Origin: Morella rubra
Lineage: Eukaryota; Streptophyta; Magnoliopsida; Fagales; Myricaceae
Reading direction: 5' to 3'
Assembly: GCA_003952965.2 (NCBI GenBank)
Contig: CM025850.1
Coordinates: 8,718,141 to 8,782,140 of the forward strand
Length of the DNA: 64,000 bases
Shown piece by piece: positions 54,409 through 64,000 of the stretch (positions are counted from its first letter, which is position 1; every line of letters starts with the position of its first letter). Position numbers and translations under genes: made by a program. The notes under the pieces were generated by a model. It was not told the origin of the DNA, did not search any database, and saw nothing but the letters and a program-made list of their open reading frames with translations.

Positions 54409-56442
54409 TTTCTTTTTAGTGTTAGCTTTTGGAAATGAGAAAATAGCAAAAGATTTTCCTACTTTGCTTTTAAAGCCAGAAACTTTAAGCGTGGATCATT
54501 ACAAATGCCACCTCATTGTAACATCAGCCATGCCTTTCGAAGCACGCCAAGTATCTAAACCCTATTTCAGTATAGAGGACAAGAAGAAGGGATGGGATGG
54601 GACACAACAAACCTCAATATTTAACCATAAAGCCTATTATATTATAAAGTAATCATTCTTCCAAGTCTTTCGAGGGGAGTTATGTTACAAAGCAAAAAAG
54701 GAGTACCAAACAAAACAAAAACAAAAAAAAAAAAGTGGCTGCTTAGGTTTAAATGGGTTGAACATTTTTTTTTTAATCAGAAAATATCACAAAACTTCAT
54801 TCCAGCAGAAATAAAAAGTACGATCGAGCTGGTTACAAAAAAAAAAAAAAAAAGACACATCTTAGAATAAAATAAAAATTATAGAGTCAGAACTCTCATA
54901 AATTTAAGGCAATTTAGTAATATGCCCCAATGCTACAGGTTGGCTTCTAAGACTAATCTTAGAGACAACCCAACGAGCTAGATAGCGCACTACCATATTT
55001 CGCGCCTCTAGTCACATGGTTTGTCACCTCTATTGCATGAGGACCCCATGGGTTGAACATAATCGTTGGCTGATGGAGCTTTCCAAAATGGTAAAGGGCA
55101 TACTAATGGAGTACTTGATAACAATGGTCCTGAAGAATTCAAGGAAATCTTCCATACGTGTCTTGAGTTTGATGATCAACAATTTCCCATGCGGAATAGC
55201 GGCGATCAACTAGAGTTGCACGATGCACACCACTGAGCCTTCTTCTTTCGGAAACCAAAATATTGGGGGTTAAAAGCTTTCGCTGGTAGTTTGTATCCTG
55301 CTCACAAAGCAATTGCCTAGAAAAAAAATAATTCAATTTCTCTTTGTTGAGAAAATAATTATATGGGTTTGCCCTCTCTATCCCTTTCTATCAAAGTTTG
55401 GAAGCAATGTATATTTTGATTAGAGGATGCAAAGTGTATTTTACCCTTGGACTATTTGCTTTATTGTGAATACGAAGCCATTAACCGTATCGATGCAGGA
55501 TTTTCCTCTTTCACTGGGTTATTTCCAATAGAGTAAAGGACTATGGTTAAAGAAACCCACATAATCGGGTGTTCTCTTGTAGATTGTGTCTACTTAATAC
55601 GAACGGACCAATAGCAAACGTCTGTCCAGGTGAAATTCTAAAGACAAACGCCTCTAATCTTCATTTCTAAGAAGTGCAGCCTTACTTTTTTTTTTTTCCT
55701 TTTTTTCTAAGAAGTGCAGCTCTACTTGAAAACTTTGAAATCTCACATTTAGCATCACTACAAGAGTAACATGAGTTAAACGCTACTTATATAAATAATA
55801 ATAAATAAATAAATAAAACATGAGTTAAAAGGCTAGGAGGATTCCATTGTTTATCAAATCACATAATTGGCTTGTTTGTCATCCAGGTACCCAGATAACA
55901 ATACTACAAGAAAATTACATTTATTGATTACTATTCTTTGACTACCCAAACAAGATTCATGGGTAGCCAAAATGTTTGTAGTTGCCTTTCCTTCCATTAT
56001 AAATCAACGTCAGGAACAGCTGGAATGGAGAAGATGAGCTCCTATTTGATGGGGTATCGACAAATTTCCTTTCAGCATCGACCTAAACCTTTAAACCAAG
56101 CTAACTATGAATTTCGAGATGGACCCCGCACATATCTACAGCAATAGTTGTCGCAAGGAGACCAGAAAACACCAGAGAGAGATTGCTCAGCAACCAAAAA
56201 AAAAAAAATACACAAAGGAAGGGGCGGGGGAACAGAGAGGTTGAGGAAGGGTTTTGTACGACTCCAGACAGGACATGGTAAATAAACTCTTTTTATTCTC
56301 ATCAAGGTAAAAAGAAGAAGAATTCCATTGCCGCTGATATGCGTTCCCGGAATTCATCACCTTCCCCATTTATTCTGAAGTAAGACCCTATATAACTCTC
56401 TTCCATTAATGAAAGGAAAAGACATTCAATAGCACTGGTTGT
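54409..56442. other. intergenic
   Basis: No gene is supported. Poly-A/T runs lie at 54725, 54767, 54838 and 55688. The phrase tttctaagaagtgcagc occurs twice close together (about 55664 and 55706). The part just below 56443 should hold the 3'UTR of the minus-strand phosphatase gene. Confidence 0.5.
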
Positions 56443-60600
<4,158 letters not shown>

Positions 60601-61427
60601 AGGGCTATGTTTGGCTATGAAAAAAAATTTTCACAATCACATTTCATCGATTTCAATAATTTTATAAATTTTTAATAATTTTTTAAATTTAATAATTTTT
60701 ATAAATTTTTTACAAATTCCAACAACTTTTAATACACTATTCACCGATCTCAACTAACAAAAAAAAAATTCATCAGAAAATGTTTTTATCCATCCAAACA
60801 TAATCAATCATTTTTTTGAAGTTTTTTGTGTAAAAAAAAAATCCATATTTCAAATCTTCAAAAATGGACTTCTATGGATTTTTGTAAAACATACCAGATT
60901 TAATTTTACTGAAGTTTGTGAAAAAGTGTAAATATAAGATGAGTAGATGGAATTGTTTAAATCTAGTTTTCTTAGGATTTGTCAAAAAAAGTTTAAATAG
61001 GTGATTGAGTTTTTTTGTTATTTGAAAGAAGATTTAGTTTTATTGAATTTTGTTAACAAAAATTGTTAACTAAAATTTCATATTTTATTTATTTCACTGA
61101 GAAAGTTTAACAAATTTAAAATTTGGTGATGCCAAACATTTTAAATCCTTTTTGTAAGCTATAATTACTTTTGTCTCTTTAAGAGAGAAATTGGATAATA
61201 TGTCGCCATGGTGTTAGTTCATACACTGAGGATGCCATCATGCATAATGTAGAAAAACAATGAAATCTTAACATGATGGAAATAATGCCTCTAATTTAAA
61301 GATGACTTCATATAACTTGAGATTACAGATATTTCACCATTTATGTTCACACATAACTCTGATTTTGCATTCCATGATCGGCATAGAATCAACACATGAA
61401 CAACAAGTAAATTACTTTTCGGGTTAA
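60601..61427. other. intergenic, AT-rich repeat remnant
   Basis: From 60605 the phrase 'gctatgtttggctatgaaaaa' leads into imperfect repeats of ataatttttaaattt. The similar opening 'ggctatgtttggtaaagc' occurs at 47851. This suggests two decayed members of one non-autonomous family, but I cannot define ends. Confidence 0.4.
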
Positions 61428-61810
61428 ATATATTTTGCATCTTCTAATTATAAGGATATTGACATTTTGCACCTCAGTCTGTAATTTGTGTCATAATACA
61501 CCCACAAACTATTAATTTCAGATACTTTTACACTGTACATTAAAATTTTAGTCAGTTTGGACAGAAATTTATTTTCTAGCTCAAAATTATAATTTATACT
61601 CCTAAAATAGTCAATGAAAAAAAAATTATAAGGACAAAATTTTCATTTTGCATACCCAAAAAATTATTTGCCATCTAAATTAAACTAAAATTTTAACAAA
61701 TGATGTAAAACATTTTAAATCAATAGTTAGTAGCTGTAATGTGACAAAAATAATAGATTAAAATACAAAGTGTCAAGACCCTTATAATTAGAGGATGTAT
61801 TTATGGATAG
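61428..61810. mobile_element. MITE with terminal inverted repeats
   Basis: The left end (cttctaattataaggatatt, then gacattttg) is the inverse of the right end (caaagtgtcaagaccct, then tataattagagg), giving about 30-bp imperfect TIRs. The interior carries 'tttgcacctc' and 'acacccacaaactatta' phrases like those of the element at 54039-54408, so the two seem related. Confidence 0.75.
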
Positions 61811-61958
61811 TGAATCTCTAATAACATCTTTGTGTTTAATGCTTGATTTTGTATCTCCTAAGTGTATAATGCAATTAGAGTATAGAATTATGAAGGATAT
61901 GATCCCTTAAACTATTAAATTCGTCTTTTCTTATGTTCTATATGTCTCTAATAAGACT

Positions 61959-62143
61959 TAGGTCCCGTTTGTTTCCCCAATATTTTGGGACTTGAAAATT
62001 TCTAACAAAATAAACACACTCCAAAATTTTTAACTTTTACACATATACTTCACCTTTCACAAACCCCAATAAATCTCAATAAAGTAAAGATTCCCAAAAT
62101 TTCGGGAATATTCTCCGAAATTTTGGCAAACAAACACCCCTTT
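61959..62143. mobile_element. small hAT-like MITE
   Basis: The left end 'ggtcccgtttgtttccc' and the right end 'ggcaaacaaacacccc' (its imperfect inverse) are typical of short hAT-type MITEs in plants. The 185-bp interior is non-coding, and the arms stay partly complementary inward (cccaatattttggg against ccaaaatttcggg-type phrases). Confidence 0.6.
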
Positions 62144-64000
62144 AAATGATCTAAATTGCGCTTTCTTACAATTAAAAATGTGCAAGGTACTTTGACATAC
62201 ATTATTTTGTATGGGCAATGTTGACACTCAAGGGTGACGTATTATAAATTGCAAACTAGTTTAAACAAGTTGGTGACAAAACTAGTAACTCAAGGGTGAG
62301 TTTTCAAACTGATGACAATTCAATAGGAGGTGATTTTTACAAAAAAAAAAAAATTGTTGGTAATTCAATGGACTAGATTATTTATCTATCCGAAATTGGA
62401 ATTAATAGTTCGGAATCCTTTACAAAAATTAACATATTTAGGGGTCTGCAAATACAAAAAGAGGTCACGAACAACCAATTAAAAGGTATGGTGGATTAAT
62501 AAGCCAACTGGAAACAATCAAGAGGCATGAAGCTAATCAACTTGCCATAGAAATGGGGACTAGATTAGTTGAATCAAGAGCCTCTATAACCCAATTATTT
62601 AACGAGGCTTAAAGTTTGATGAAGCGTTAACAGACAACTTTAAAAGTCCTTTAAGGGCATACCACCCTTTCTAGGGTGTCCATCATTATGCACGCGGATT
62701 TGGGAACACTCTCCGTCTTTTTGCGCTAACGAATGGAGTGTGCCAAACTCCATTCGTTAGCCGTGTGGACCGAATCTCTTTGGAGGAGCGTGCGCCTTGG
62801 CACCTCCATCTCCAACACACGGGAATGTTCCTCTGCTTTCTCACCACATAATTGCTTCGATCGCAGTCCAAACACGTACAGCACGTGGAATGCACAACAC
62901 CATCACATCGACCAATTGTCTGCACTCTCCACGCGTCCTCGGTAATATTAGGCGCTGTGCTGGTCTCTTTTGAATTTGTTCAGACCGAATATATTTTTAG
63001 TTATAAAAAAAAAAAAAAATTTGGCTAGGGTCTTCTACTACTAAGAAGGGTCACTTAACTTCAATGAAAGAGAAATCACTAAAATAGCCATATCACATCT
63101 TGACATGTGGAATTTTATTGATCTTATGAGGATTAAGTTTTTTAACTTCTTTTCCTTTTCTAATCAAATAATTGTCGCATTGAAGCACATGGTTCATTGC
63201 ATTCGTACTAGTGAGATTGGGACAAATTACATCGCCGGTTCTGTGTACTTTCGTGAAAACAAACCACAATTTGAAGACGTTTTCGTGATGATGCGTTTTA
63301 TTTTCTACAAAAATATTAAAGGGAATTGATGTTAGATGATTTCTATTGTTGTCAAATAATCCACTTGAGAGTCAACAGTAACCAGTTTGTACCGCGCATT
63401 AATTTGTTAGAATCTTACTGAAACTATAATTATGGACTTACTCAATAGACAATAATTATAGCTTAAATTATAAATTCTGCAGCGAGAGTGTTTATATGGT
63501 CGTGAGCAGAAAGAGTTACTATATTAGTTATTCTTTTCTCTTTTTTGCTTAAAAAAGAAAAAAAAAATCTCCTCACTAATGATATTTTCGTACCATAGTT
63601 TTTTTTTTCTTTCTTTGATGAACATGCTTATCACGAGGATTAAAAAAGCAATGCCTCTTAAGACCATGCACGATCAACTGAAATAATGCAGGGGACCAAA
63701 AAAACTGCCCAAGATGTGCCGGATAACACCATATAATTTCCAGTTCCGGAGTATCAAAATGGTTCTTTTCCTCAATTTGTCGTTGGCTAATAATTAAATA
63801 CTTTTGGAAGTGGGGGTTGCAGCCTTGCAGGGGGGTACATTCGGAGGAATATGCTGGCTGCTGAGTGAGAGTGTCCTTTTGTATCCTAGTGCTTTGAGAC
63901 TGCGAGGCCCCCATGTACTTTTCTCCTCGTCCGTTTTGCGCAAATCCGACGCCAGAAAGTGCACTAAAAGTGCAACCAAAAAGCCTCACATTCTGCTCTG
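62144..64000. other. intergenic to window end
   Basis: Apart from the hairpin at 62725-62761 I see no structured feature. Minus-strand ORFs at 62686-62925 and 63576-63989 have no recognisable family, no neighbouring exons that I can join, and ordinary intergenic composition, so I do not call genes. Confidence 0.45.
62725..62761. repeat. perfect 15-bp hairpin
   Basis: Arms gctaacgaatggagt (62725-62739) and actccattcgttagc (62747-62761) are exact inverse complements with the 7-base loop gtgccaa. It lies in locally GC-richer DNA and is not followed by a T-run on either strand. Confidence 0.9.

Noticed and set aside
63576..63989. 137-codon minus-strand ORF near the window end
   Set aside because: No family likeness, no joinable exons and intergenic composition. 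It could be the edge of a gene beyond the window, but nothing supports it.

Overview
This is nuclear DNA from a flowering plant, most likely a eudicot. The evidence is intron-rich genes with GT-AG introns, plant-only families (a DUF26 receptor-like kinase, a plant/fungal atypical dual-specificity phosphatase, a SCAR/WAVE-complex NAP1), a plant L1-type LINE, many short terminal-inverted-repeat elements, AT-rich intergenic DNA and (GA)n microsatellites. I cannot name the species. I saw no tRNA, rRNA or CRISPR.

Layout: (1) 774-3430, minus: a HIT-family (HINT) nucleotide hydrolase with a leader peptide. (2) 3850-5596, plus: sulfiredoxin (SRX), divergent from HINT across about 420 bp. As I recall, Arabidopsis has the same pair side by side (At1g31160/At1g31170). 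(3) 6540-34022, minus: a complete NAP1/NCKAP1 homologue. I rebuilt 23 coding exons whose phases all agree (1,386 residues), plus a 5'UTR intron. Its introns hold a 5.76-kb LINE with an 18-bp target-site duplication, a foldback element, a perfect 31-bp hairpin, a perfect 311-bp tandem duplication containing one whole exon, and a 3.3-kb tandem duplication. (4) 37.55-47.65 kb: a large imperfect palindrome. The left arm carries cytosolic-type phosphoglycerate kinase (PGK) without its first exon. The right arm carries a mirror-image copy that is nearly identical to about 45.44 kb and then abruptly becomes noisy. (5) 48065-51183, plus: a cysteine-rich receptor-like kinase (CRK) with two altered catalytic motifs. 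(6) 51.2-56.4 kb: intergenic, with a MITE. (7) 56443-60058, minus: a PFA-DSP1-type phosphatase. (8) 60.1-64 kb: AT-rich intergenic DNA with two more small TIR elements and a hairpin.

The most notable pattern is structural. Three duplications (311-bp tandem, 3.3-kb tandem, 3.7-kb-arm inverted) damage otherwise intact housekeeping genes, and the lesions in the two copies are complementary: each copy is good where the other is bad. This is what unmerged contig ends and an unsplit hairpin long read would produce, so false duplication should be excluded before any biological reading. The HINT gene also lacks one base at its last splice acceptor. The genes do not form a pathway. SRX (peroxiredoxin repair), HINT, NAP1 (actin nucleation), PGK (glycolysis), CRK and PFA-DSP1 (signalling) are ordinary neighbours in a plant chromosome arm.
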